DNA of 50,169 bases from Tetmemena sp. SeJ-2015. Taxonomy: Eukaryota > Ciliophora > Spirotrichea > Sporadotrichida > Oxytrichidae. Location: contig JAJKFJ010023740.1 of assembly GCA_027382625.1 (NCBI GenBank), forward strand, positions 1-50,169, given 5' to 3'. The notes under the pieces were generated by a model. That model did not search any database and was not told where the DNA came from. It saw only the letters and a list, made by a program, of their open reading frames with translations. Numbering within the stretch: the first letter of the stretch is position 1; every line of letters begins with the position of its first letter. The translations under genes and the position numbers were made by a program. Positions 40,501 to 50,169 of the stretch are shown here, in pieces.

Positions 40501-43500
40501 CACGGATTTCAAGCTCTTCTAGGTGGAATTACTATTCATTTGCTGGTTTCTGCTTGAGGGCTAATACTGATTCTAAGCCTGTTGCTAGTTTTACTGATGA
40601 GGATACTGCCCCTACTTTTATAAGGCAGGAACTGGAGATGCATTCTTTCTCTGAGCTTAAACTTGTTACTTCATCTGAGTTCCTCCATTAGAGAGGCGGT
40701 TGGTGGATTTCTTCATGCTAGTTATAGGTTAGGCCTAATTGGAAGGGAGAGCGCATTAAGACTTCATATTAGGTCTGCTCTATTGGCTGAGGTTACCTTA
40801 AAGGGAATTCAAGTTCTAATGATTCATGTGAAGAGAGGTCTATGAGCCTGAATGAGTGCCAGAGACTATACTGCCAAGTTAGCTCTTTGGTCCGATATAG
40901 TTAGGAGGTGACTTAATTTGAGGGCTTTCTAAGATCTAGTTATTTATGAGTAGATTAGTCGCACTACCCATATTTGTAGATCCTGGAGAGAGAAGTGGAG
41001 CCATACCCTGCTTTGAGTATTGAGACTGAATATCTAGTGTGATTTGCTAAGGATACTTATTCCCAGAGCCCATAGCAATATCATCTAAGTTGATGTTACA
41101 GTCTTACAAGTAATTAGTAATTGCATCTTTGGTTGCTGGGGAAGCTTGAGCATTAGCTCTGATTTGATCCTGGTACTGGAGATGCTACTAATCATGGATG
41201 GTAATCACTCGGTGCTGAGGATTTACATGTGCTTGACTTTTCTATTACATCTTAGGAGAGCTCTTCAGTTCTTGCTTATCTAAGTTTTAAGCTGCTCTTG
41301 AGCTAGATCCTGGCTGAGCAAGATTGCTGACAACTTGCTTCACTCCTTAGCTAGCGGCAGGGTTGTTGTTGAATGAGGAAGTCTTTTGCTTTTTAGCGTT
41401 GTTAGCTGATGCAAGAGAAATAGGAGCGCCTGTGGATTAAGTTTGACCGGAAGTTCTCTTGCCAGTTGAATTGGAGTCCAAAGACTTCTTCCCTTGCGGT
41501 CCAGTAAATAAGAGCAAACACTTTAAATGTGAAGTAGACAGCTGCTAGTTTTAGCTGATGAGGTTATTCTTAATTTAGTTGATCTGATTCACCACCTGCT
41601 GGTTCTTGAGCTAGGATGAAGTTGAAGTCTTTTACTGTTGCATGGGTGTAGTGACTCCCTTTGAATTAGCAGAGGACTGTTTACCACCAGTGCTTGGGAG
41701 GTTCTTGTCGTTAATGGTTCCAATAATTTTAGAGTGGGACTGGTTTACAAATGAGTTCTAGAATTCACTGAAGTCTAATGCCTTTATCTTAACTATAATT
41801 AAGTTAAAGTATTAATGCCATCGAGGTAAGGAGTTAGATGTTTGACTCTGAGTCCTTCATGAGGAATCTATCTACTAGCTCATCTATCTTCATTTGGTCA
41901 ATCCTAGTGGCCGGTTTGCGTCCTGCCTATTCAGCAATGGCCTTTGCTTAGTCTTCATACTGTCTGCGTGACATACTCAGATCGCCTCCTCCTCCCATGT
42001 TACTATAGTAGCTGTTATAGAATCTGGTGTTAAATAGTTTCTCCTCATCCAGCAAAGAAAAGACATCGAATTTAATAAGCTTAATTCAAAGTCTAATGCT
42101 GCTTCTTGGCAAGCTCCTCTTGGATTTGGTACTACTCATCGATGAGCTTTTGTTTGCGTTGGATGTTCTTGAACATGTATTTGCTTTCAGGCAGCACCAC
42201 ATAGTTGGGGAACACCTACGAGTACTTCTCATAGAAGGAGCAGAGCTTTGGGAGGCGGGACTTGGTCTCAGGATAAGCGTAAGAACGCTTGAGGAATTCA
42301 TTGATGTCGTCCAGGATGAGGTAGTCCTTGAAGATACTGACGATATGGGTATTCTCGTTGTAGATGAGGTCATTGACTACTTTGAGGTTGTAATAGTCGG
42401 CATTTGTAGAGTACTTCTTGCTGAGAGTCTGCTGGATCATCATACCCTGCTGGTCCTTGGAGCAGTAGATTGAGCTACAGTGGTGAGGCAAAGAACTGAG
42501 TGACATCATTCCGTTGGCTGAGGTAACAAAATGAAATTAGCCTATATCTTTAAGGTCTTGTTGCAGTATGTACACTCTGATTTGGTAGTCATGCGAGAGA
42601 GGACAAGGTTGTTGATGCTTGCAGTGGCCTTAAGCATCCAGTTCTTCTGGTTGGTCTGGTGTCCTCCACTGTACTGCATGTGCTGCTTGTACAACAAGTC
42701 CTGTGCCTAACTAATGCTCTTGTGGACAGTTTAGTCTTTGAAGAAGGAGTTCTTGTCCGTTGCTATCTGATTGTCCCTGTCTTCTCCCTAATCCTAAAGA
42801 CAAAACAAAATGCTCAAGATCTTTTATATTTGCCAATCCTAGTAAGGATTTAAATAAATTGAAAAGCAATTTTGGATTGTTCTTATTGAGCATATCTTAA
42901 GAGAGAAGGACTAGCCTGTTCTACGACTAAGATTTAGCAAGTGACCTCTTGTTAATGTTGTTGTTGCCGTTTGTTGAGCTGATGACTTACTGATGTTACT
43001 AAGTCAGAGGTACTTCATTCATGGGGTCTCTCTCAACCTTAGACATCTTGTTAATTTGCTTGACACCCCCTTGGATTTAAATTTGGTGCTAAGCTGCTGC
43101 AGTGTTTTAAGAATTTGACTGTTGCCTTGGCTGGCTCAAGACTTAAGAAACTATTTGGGGCTGGGGATAATTTGAGAGTGCTGACTTAATACCTGATGCA
43201 GTCTGTCTGCTAACTTCCACATTTTGGTGATGTGCTAAGTGTTCGTAGTTACCGCTTCCCGATCCCATGAATTTAAACTAATCACATATAGATTTAGGTG
43301 TGATCAAATTATAATGACTGCTTCTTTGGCTTCGATGGATCTGCGCTTGTGAGCAACATTTCTGTCGATCATTTGAATTTGGTTCACTTTAATATCCTTC
43401 CTCTAATCTTAGGAGTTAGTATTGGCATTATTCATCTATGCCATCTGAGTGAAATGCTGATCACCACTCGACATGTAGTTATCTGTGAGTCCCTATCCCA

Positions 43501-44283
43501 CTCTGTTAGCAGACTGCATCTGCACTGCACCACTTGCATTAGCAGCTCTGCTTCTGCCTATTTAAGTAAGTAAATAAGTAAGAATGATTTAGTGGCTGTT
43601 GGAGTTGACTGGGGAGGGTTCGAGTGGAGTGGGTTGTTGCTAGTTTGTGTAGGAAATTGAATCGAATTGCTCAGATGAAGTGATCAACATGGCGTTGTTA
43701 TTAGCGTTGGAGCGACTGGGCTGATGATGGTGAGGTATGTTAAAATGGTGAGCTGCCCCTACTCCGTGATTAAGGTGACTTGAAGTGGCGCTGCCCTCGT
43801 AAGAATATCTCTCCCGTGGTTGGTTCTAGTACACATTTCAAATATCGTATTTGAAACTAAAGTGTATTTATAATTTATGCCTGGGTTTAAATTTGGCTAT
43901 TGGTGGGAATATTAGTTGATGCTGCTTGCCATTTGCGAAGATGAGGAGCCGCTGAAGTTGTCTATATTTAATTTACATGAAGGGGAAAAATTTACTTGAG
44001 TGGGGTGAAAAAACCGGCTGCTAATGATGGTGCAGCTATTGAGTCTGAGAATTGATTTACTATTGAGCGGCTGCTGCTCCAACCAATTTTTGGTTGCTTT
44101 GGAAATTGGCCTGATTGCCCCTAAAAATAGTGTGATGCCTTATATAGAAAGTACTGTTTGTAAAAATCAATGAAGGGCACTTGCTGTGGCTAGTTGTTGA
44201 AGTGCGGGTTGTAACCAGTATTTAAACTGCTACTTCCCTGATAACAAAAATGTATGTGAGAATATATTGTAGATAGTTTTCAT
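37525..44283 (-). CDS. Very large Ser/Asn/Gln-rich protein with a ciliate-specific conserved core
   Basis: Open over about 6.7 kb to TGA 37525-37527. Almost all of it is low-complexity Ser/Asn/Gln/His, rich in TAA/TAG-encoded Gln. One compact conserved region (about 42700-41850) stands out: HKSISQAQDLLYKQHMQYSG, KSECTYCNGMMSL, HHCSSIYC (a zinc-finger-like Cys/His cluster), VVNDLIYNENTHIVSIFKDY, LILDDINEFLKRSYAY, RLPKLCSFYEKYSQVFPNYV, VLPESKYMFKNIQRKQKLID. This resembles a core I recall from many uncharacterised ciliate proteins (memory-based, unverified). At least four IESs interrupt it, including the SINE-like one at 39291-39404. The start (ATG at 44283) and the first kilobase are uncertain, with possible further IESs. 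Probably a disordered scaffold or RNA-associated protein; function unknown. Confidence 0.6.
39291..39404 (-). mobile_element. SINE-like element, copy A, acting as an IES (114 bp) with a 15-bp pointer
   Basis: Element proper 39306-39404, starting TTACATAGGATAAT and ending (TTTAC)n, flanked by the perfect 15-bp repeat TTTACTAAGACCCAT at 39291-39305 and 39405-39419. Removing element plus one repeat restores the host reading frame on the - strand: ..SMSNMGHGSQQ-MLLQQNRM... Sequence blocks are shared with copy B at 527-638. The flanking repeat is therefore both target-site duplication and excision pointer. Confidence 0.88.
41776..41812 (-). other. IES (37 bp), pointer GGCATTA (- strand)
   Basis: TAATGCC (+ strand) at 41776-41782 and 41813-41819. 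Removal gives NIQLLTSMALDFSEFQNSFV in frame and removes a TGA. Confidence 0.9.
42513..42559 (-). other. IES (47 bp), pointer CAAC (- strand)
   Basis: GTTG (+ strand) at 42513-42516 and 42560-42563. Removal joins KSECTYCN to GMMSLSSLPHHCSSIYC, completing the Cys/His cluster in frame. Confidence 0.88.
42790..42834 (-). other. IES (45 bp), pointer TAGGATT (- strand)
   Basis: AATCCTA (+ strand) at 42790-42796 and 42835-42841. The 7-bp repeat is a strong boundary, but the reading frame on the upstream side is not fully settled, so the exact join is less sure. Confidence 0.7.
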
Positions 44284-44573
44284 AATGCTACGCCATTTAA
44301 AGTGAGTGAAGTGGCGATGATATTGAGATTTAAATTATTATTCAAATATTATATTTTACAGACTCCTCCCTCTTTCTCCTCTTACTCTTTAAATCTGATC
44401 ACCACACATAATATTTATATCGATGTGAGTGTTTCCATCTGGAGACAAGGGGACATAAATGAAGCTATATAAGCTTTTATTTAAGAGGCTATTTAAATTG
44501 GCCAATTCTCTCAATTTCAAACTCTTAATGGAATCTAATTAAATCATATTAAATTTAATTTATTTTGTTTATA
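44284..44573. promoter_or_regulatory. Divergent intergenic region
   Basis: About 290 bp of AT-rich DNA between the putative starts of the large - strand gene and the AGC kinase. It must hold both 5' flanks. No specific element is recognisable. Confidence 0.35.
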
Positions 44574-47500
44574 ATGGGGAGTGACCTTTAATTTTGATAG
44601 ACCTCTGAAGCCACTACCTAACAACCTGGTACTGGAGCCCTACTACTCCAAGATCATCGTCAACAAGAACAAGGCAGTCATGACCAACGACTTCAAGCTG
44701 CTCAAAGTCATTGGCAAGGGCGGTTTCTCCAAAGTCTACATGGGTAAGTATCACCTCCCTCCCACAAGACTTTCACTTATTGCTGAATCACTCTGGGCTG
44801 TTTGCTAAAATATATTTTAAGTAGTAATTATTATAATGGAGTTTAGTGCGCAAAAAGGATACAGGTCTCATCTACGCCATGAAGGTCATGAAGAAGGACA
44901 AGGTCACCAACGAGTCCAAGCTCAAGCAGATCATGAACGAGAGAACCATCATGCAGGAACTCAACGACCACCCCTTCGTAGTCAAACTCCACTACGCTTT
45001 CCAATCTGTAAGTTTAATAAAAAAAAACTTAAAAAGAGAGTGAGAGCATAGATATCACTTATAATTTTATTTCTATTTCTGCCTATTTAGCTACCACCAA
45101 TTACTACTCCTTCAATAAGCTGCTCACTCCTCTATATTTTTCACACTCTTCTTCGAAATTTAATTTACTGCAAGCCACGTCAGCGATTATAAAATATTCT
45201 ATGAAGAAGCCAATTTAATTATTAAGCACCTCTCTCCTTTAATTTAAGATTTACGAATTTAAAAAGAAAAAGTTGCTGCTGAGGAATGCAGTATTTTATT
45301 TCAGATAAATTAAAAAGGTGACTGCTCACTCCAAATTTGTGCTAATTATAGTTTCCTCTCTTTTATTAACCTAATTATACTATAGAAGGAGAACCTACAT
45401 TTCATAATAGACTTCTGCTCTGGGGGTGAGATGTTCTATCACCTGCAATAGAAGGGCAGATTCCCAGAGTTCCTGGCTAAATTCTACTTCGCAGAAATAC
45501 TCTTAGGAATAGACTACCTCCACTCCAAGAATATCCTAATCCTTTAACTTTATTATAATGATGAGAATATCGTTTACAGGGATTTGAAACCTGAAAATGT
45601 GCTAATAGATGTGGATGGCCATATAAAGCTGGCTGATTTTGGTCTTTCAAAGATCTTCAAGAATGACGAGAGAAGTTTCTCATTCTGTGGTTCACCAGAG
45701 TACATGTGCCCGGAGATACTCAAGAGAGAGGGCCATAATCACATGGTCGACTATTACACCCTAGGCGCTATACTCTATGAGATGCTTACTGGATTACCTC
45801 CCTACTACACAAATAACAAGGGAGAAATGACTCTCAGGATTTTAGAGTCAAACTAATCATGTTATTTTAAAGTCTGAGCTTACATTTCCTTCTCACATGG
45901 GGGAGGAAGTTTCTTCCCTGATTAAGAAACTGCTAGAACGCAACCCAGCAAAGAGGCTTGGAGCACAGAAAGGCGTGGAAGAAATTAAACAGCATGAATG
46001 GCTAAGCGATATTGACTGGGAGATGATCAGGCAAAAGAAGATTGACCCAGCTTGGCGCCCAAGACTTGATTAGAGCAACTTCGATCCTGAGTACACTCAG
46101 CTTCCTCTGAATTTCGATGAGAGTAAATTTAAGAGAGCTCTTCAAGGGGACAGAGAATTCTCTTTTTACTATGAGAGTCCACTCTAGTCTCTTACTGTAA
46201 CCGATAACTCCATCTATGCTTCCAATCCGGATCTCACCAATTCTCTCAACACCGAACTATAATCATCTCCTAATCCTGGATATTTTTATCCCCATTCCTT
46301 TATTGTAATGCTCTAGTCTGGCTCTTCAAAGCAACTCCTAGAGCATTTCTTTCTCCAGTAAAATCAAAACGACACGAGGCAGAAGAGTTTCATTTTGACT
46401 CCCAAAGACTATCAAGAAATTTTCCAACAGCAGAAGAACATTCTCCAAATGAACACAGAAATGGCAATTAAGATCAACGAGAATCTCATAAGAGACGAGA
46501 GCAAGATAAACCTAGAGTATAATGAGGAGGACGACACCACTAATTTTTAATTTCAGAGGCTTTTCCTTCTTTGGAGAATCTTAAGAAGAGGCTGAGGTGA
46601 AACGGCAACTCATTAAGTACAATAAACTGAGGAACAACTTGAACAAGCGACTCAAGAAAATCCTAGATGACGAGAAAGTGTTGAGAAGTAAAGATCTCCA
46701 GAATATTTCACTCTCTACACCTAGCAGCTCATTGAGTCTTGAAACTGCAATACTGCCTACTCCGCCCTTACAAGAGGATTCCTCGAGCTGTCGGTACTCT
46801 TTCCCAAGCGGCTTTCAAAATAAGCAAAGCGCTTTGAATAACAACGAGCAGAGTTTCATTACAAGTGGTTCTCCGACCCCACTCTTTAGCCAAATTAAGA
46901 ATCAGATAACTTCTGGAGCAGGTACTGATATGATCAAGGGAGCGGGCATCCCTACTTCTGGTATGATAACCAAACAGCAGAAGCAGTAGATGCTGTTTGC
47001 TAAGTACAGTGATGCAGGTAGTAGCGACAGAGGCTTGTTCAAAAGTTTCTAACCCCCGTCAGGATCAGAGATAGTAAAAATGAATCTGATGATTGGAGGA
47101 GCAGGATCTGACGACAAGCATAAAAAGAAAGAGTTGTTTAAAAGTAATGTGGAGTAGCCACCTAACACAAGTGGTTTTACTGGAGTTTACTTTGGCTTCA
47201 ACCAGAATTTGCATAAGTAGTTTTGCTCATTTTTAAATTTGCATCTCTCGCATAAAGATTACCTGAATGACTCAATTAAATCCTCTTCAAACGATGATGA
47301 GTCAGTTGCAGAAGAGAGAAACTAGATGGTCCCAGTGCATAAAACTTCTTAGACTACAGCTCTTAGTAAAATAATTTCCTCTTTTAATTATAGTCAAGGC
47401 CAGAATAATACGAGTGGGGGAGGAGTCACTCAAACTGAAGAGGAGAGCAAGGTTATTTCTTAAGCTGAGAGTGGAGAATTTAAACTCAAAGGCGAAGATG

Positions 47501-50065
47501 AATCATAGAATTTGAGTAATTTGCTCCCAGGACAGCTACTCTAGCTGCAAAGATCCGCTCCTTAGTCGGCGATGAAGATAGATATTGGAAAACGGCAGTT
47601 TATGTTTTAGGATAAAGCTGAGGAGTTCTAGGTGATAAGCGGATTCAATGAAGCTGGAGGGGCTGTCAGTTCTTTTCAACTGGAGGAATAGAAGGATGAT
47701 TCCAGCAGTCCATTTAATAACCTCATTACTGATGGTAGACCTTCTACTAACCTGAAGAATGTCAAATTCATCCTCTTCTAAAATCAAAACCTTCCTAAGA
47801 AAAAGGGTTAAGATCCAAAAGCATTTTTACCTTGTATTGTTATTAAGTAAATAAAAATTGAATTTGATTCTCAAGTGTAAATTATAATGAAAATACATAA
47901 AAGGTTTAAAATTCTAGCTGAGTGGAGTTAAAGCATTCTTATAGTGTTTTATTTTTTTGCAATATTTTAAAGCTTAACCTGCAAAGAGTCAACTTCACAA
48001 GCTTCAGAAAGCTCCAAAACAACTAGTGACTCAGCGATCAAGGATGGCTCATCAGAACAAAGATGCCAAGGCAGGAGGAGCCCTAGATAACTAATAATTG
48101 ATAGGTAACAGTAACTAAAATCTAAGTTCCTCAGCGATAAATAGCAACAACAACTCAAAGCTACACCAAAGTGTGCTGAGTGGAAACGGACTCGGAAGTG
48201 GAGGCACCACAGCTATCATTCAATAGAACATTTCCAACTCATCAATCCTAGTCAAGAATATTTACAAGGAGGATCCTCATTCTAATAGCACAACAGAGCA
48301 CAAGAGCACCACAATTGAGAATTCACATGCCTAAAACGTACTGAGGTCACCTCAAAAGCAAAATATCACAGACTAGCAAGTCAGTGCGGGAGACAGCCAA
48401 ACAAGGATAAATGACAACTCAGAGGATCTAGACAAGACTACAAACATAATCAACCTTCAGTAGCTTGAAAGATAGAACTTCTAATAGAGTCTTGATTAGA
48501 GTGACTCTAAGAATAATATGGAAAGCTCCTCTGTCAAAAAGTTCAAGCTATCTCCTAGGAAGAAAATGAAAGAGTAAGATCACATTTGAAAATCTTATAG
48601 CTATTTATGGTAAGCTCAACGTGAGTCACAGCCGTTTAGTCTTGGCACGAAGTTAAAGCAGTCCATCCTATCAATGATTAAGAAACCCCTGGAGATCGAA
48701 ACTCAATCACCTAGACATCCCAATCATCAGATCAAGTCTTTCACTGCGATGAAGGATCCTCATAATAGAAGATCACAAGATGACTTAGATATGGAGTCTC
48801 TTGAAGGCGGAACCAGAGCTAATTATCAACTGGGAGTGAGCTTAGAAGTTGAAAATTAGAACTCTCTCTATGAAGAAGGAATCAGATCTTAATTTTAGCT
48901 TAAAGATAATTACGCATTCATTTAGATAGCATTTGTTGACCGCAGGAAATGATAACCAGGATGCAAGATAGACTATGGCAACGCAAGAAGGAATTTTCTT
49001 CATGCAAGATGGGGAGGAGGATGATCTCGAAGATGGAGAAGAGTAGTATGTGCAGCTTAAGATCAGCGATATGATCAGTAGTAACACTAAAGGCATGGCA
49101 GCAAGGAATGACAGTGAAGAGCATTTCATAGTTCCATTTTACAGAAAGCAGCCTCAGACTGTCAGGAACAATAACGCCATCAATTTCCAATAGGACCCTA
49201 ATGCCTCTGTCGAGAACCAAAACTTCAACTTATTATATATGTGTCCATGTTTAAAGTATTTAGTGCTTACAACTTTGACTTGGTACCAACTGACGAAGAA
49301 TCTAATGAAGACGATGATGATGGCGAAAGGGAAAGAGAGGAGACAAAGTCTGATAATGGCTAAGTGCTCTCTCTTACTCAAAAGTTGAATTCAAGTAAAG
49401 AGAGGCTGAAACGCAAGATCATTGAGGGAAGTAAGACGGTTAAGAACTCACTAAAGCAACTAGCAGGCGGATTCCAATTCAACTCAAAGCAATCCAAAAA
49501 GTCTGATTTCAATGGTTATAGTACTACAACTCTTGGTACTGGTAAAATCAAGCATTTGAAGAGGATTTCTTAAGATGAAATGGATGAGAGCTCTGTGGAT
49601 GGATTCACTTACCAGAGGGACAAAGTTCTTTAGAATCAATTTGAAGCTCAAGGAACTCTGGAAATACCAAGCTCCCTAAGAGGCAAGAAAGGAATCTCTA
49701 AGAAAGAGATACACCTTGGCTACGGATTTTCATCAACTGTGGCTAAGAACACACCTAAGGGAGCAAGTAGAAGCAATGCTCTCGCCATGCTATCTTCACC
49801 CACTAATGCTCTTAGTTCTCTGAATAACCAAAAGCATTTCTAAGTTATGGATGATTAAAGATTCACTCAAAATGATTTGTATTCTGAGAATGAAGCACTG
49901 GAAGAATTTAAGCTAGATCCTCAACTATCAGGGCCTTAAAGGACTAAAATCTAAATCCAGTAGCTTTAGCTCTCTGGAGGAGGCACAAATGTTTCTTCTA
50001 TCTCGAATCTTAATCTGGGATCATAAACTAAGAAAGCTCACTAGAATCAAAACCCCATAATATGA
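44574..50065 (+). CDS. Giant AGC-family protein kinase with long disordered C-terminal extension
   Basis: Starts MGS at 44574 (possible N-myristoylation) with a frame break within ten codons, then FDRPLKPLPNNLVLEPYYSK and the kinase domain: FKLLKVIGKGGFSKVYM (Gly loop), YAMKVMKKDKVTNESKLKQI, NLHFIIDFCSGGEMFYHLQQ, VYRDLKPENVLIDVDGHIKL, ADFGLSK, FSFCGSPEYMCPEILKREGH, LGAILYEMLTGLPPYY, LLERNPAKRLGAQKGVEEIK and an AGC C-tail (AWRPRLDQSNFDPEYTQLPL). Introns: 44744-44846, 45008-45385 and 48574-48600 (27 nt, which removes an in-frame TGA). Four IESs are present. A Ser/Asn/Gln-rich extension of more than 1000 residues runs to TGA 50063-50065, without an intervening TGA once IESs are removed. A few single-base breaks occur (46560, 48860). 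Confidence 0.87.
45528..45563 (+). other. IES (36 bp, in-frame), pointer AGAATATC, in the AGC kinase
   Basis: Repeat at 45528-45535 and 45564-45571. Removal restores DYLHSKNIVYRDLKPENVL; the insertion sits two residues before the YRD catalytic loop and is a multiple of three. Confidence 0.93.
45846..45870 (+). other. IES (25 bp), pointer AGTC, in the AGC kinase
   Basis: AGTC at 45846-45849 and 45871-45874. Removal joins MTLRILES to ELTFPSHMGEEVSSLIKKLL in frame. At 25 bp this is the shortest well-supported IES of the window. Confidence 0.9.
47829..47976 (+). other. IES (148 bp), pointer ACCT, in the AGC kinase extension
   Basis: ACCT at 47829-47832 and 47977-47980. Removal gives DPKAFLPAKSQLHKLQKAPK, continuing openly into HQNKDAKAGGALDNQQLIG. 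The insert is very AT-rich. Confidence 0.82.
49226..49269 (+). other. IES (44 bp), pointer CAACTT, in the AGC kinase extension
   Basis: CAACTT at 49226-49231 and 49270-49275. Removal joins VENQNFN to FDLVPTDEESNEDDDD in frame. Confidence 0.87.
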
Positions 50066-50169
50066 TAAGAAAGTGAAAATAAGTTGTGTATAATTAATTT
50101 CTTTATTAATACTTATAATCATGCGAGTCAAACGCGAAATTACTCAAAAATAACTACATGATCCATCCT
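50066..50169. other. AT-rich end of window
   Basis: Downstream of the AGC kinase stop. An ATG at about 50123 opens MRVKREITQKQLHDPS to the window edge (one TAA read as Gln), which might be the start of another gene, but the stretch is too short to judge. Confidence 0.3.

Noticed and set aside
42027..42473. 148-residue + strand ORF
   Set aside because: Antisense shadow of the conserved core of the large - strand gene, which has coherent protein motifs and pointer-supported IES joins.
1..50169. tRNA, rRNA, CRISPR arrays, bacterial-type operons, transposase genes
   Set aside because: No cloverleaf, rRNA core, regularly spaced repeats or transposase catalytic motifs were seen; introns, the reassigned code and gene families are eukaryotic.

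Overview
This window reads as germline (micronuclear) DNA of a ciliate, most likely a hypotrich/spirotrich. In-frame TAA and TAG are used freely as sense codons, read as glutamine, and essentially every gene ends in TGA (nuclear code 6). At least 19 short AT-rich insertions break coding regions. Each is flanked by a 3-15 bp direct repeat, and keeping one copy of the repeat restores a conserved reading frame. Most lack GT..AG ends, so they are internal eliminated sequences (IESs) with pointers, not introns. True introns are also present: GT..AG, usually 27-40 nt, a few longer.

The strongest result is that two genes are scrambled with an inversion. A TARBP1/TRM3-type tRNA methyltransferase has its 5' part on the + strand (17372-18794) and its 3' part on the - strand (17225-13224). 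A CAMK-like protein kinase has its N-lobe on the - strand (34169-31691) and its C-lobe on the + strand (31002-31594). Matching 9-bp and 10-bp pointers lie exactly at the split ends and restore the conserved sequence. A third gene (34379-36380) is probably scrambled the same way. The window also holds two copies of a ~100-bp SINE-like element (527-638 and 39306-39404) with 13-15 bp target-site duplications and (TTTAC)n tails; one copy is itself an IES whose duplication is the pointer.

Layout: AT-rich DNA with the first SINE-like copy (1-866); CNOT9 (867-3387) interrupted by a ~0.93-kb IES that carries a GC-rich structured island; eIF3d (3484-5506); a single-pass membrane protein (5706-6656); a large ciliate-type protein (6744-10210); a VPS9 Rab-GEF (12620-10251, -); an orphan open segment (~13200-12650, -); scrambled TARBP1; an ABHD4/5-like hydrolase (20110-18837, -); a mitochondrial Twinkle-type primase-helicase and an acidic/coiled-coil region downstream of it (24581-20297, -); a BCS1-like AAA ATPase with SAM domains (24814-26946); a coiled-coil protein (29166-27099, -); an HMG-box protein (29319-30889); the scrambled kinase; the probable third scrambled gene; a small Cys-rich protein (36585-37223); a very large Ser/Asn/Gln-rich protein with a ciliate-specific core (44283-37525, -); and a giant AGC kinase (44574-50065).

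Spacers between neighbouring genes are often only 40-200 bp, the genes are functionally unrelated, and there is no operon logic. This fits a germline array of loci that become separate small somatic chromosomes. Many genes also show isolated one-base frame breaks, most often a missing A in an A-run of the coding strand; I treat these as probable assembly errors. All family calls come from reading the translated sequence by eye; no database search was run.
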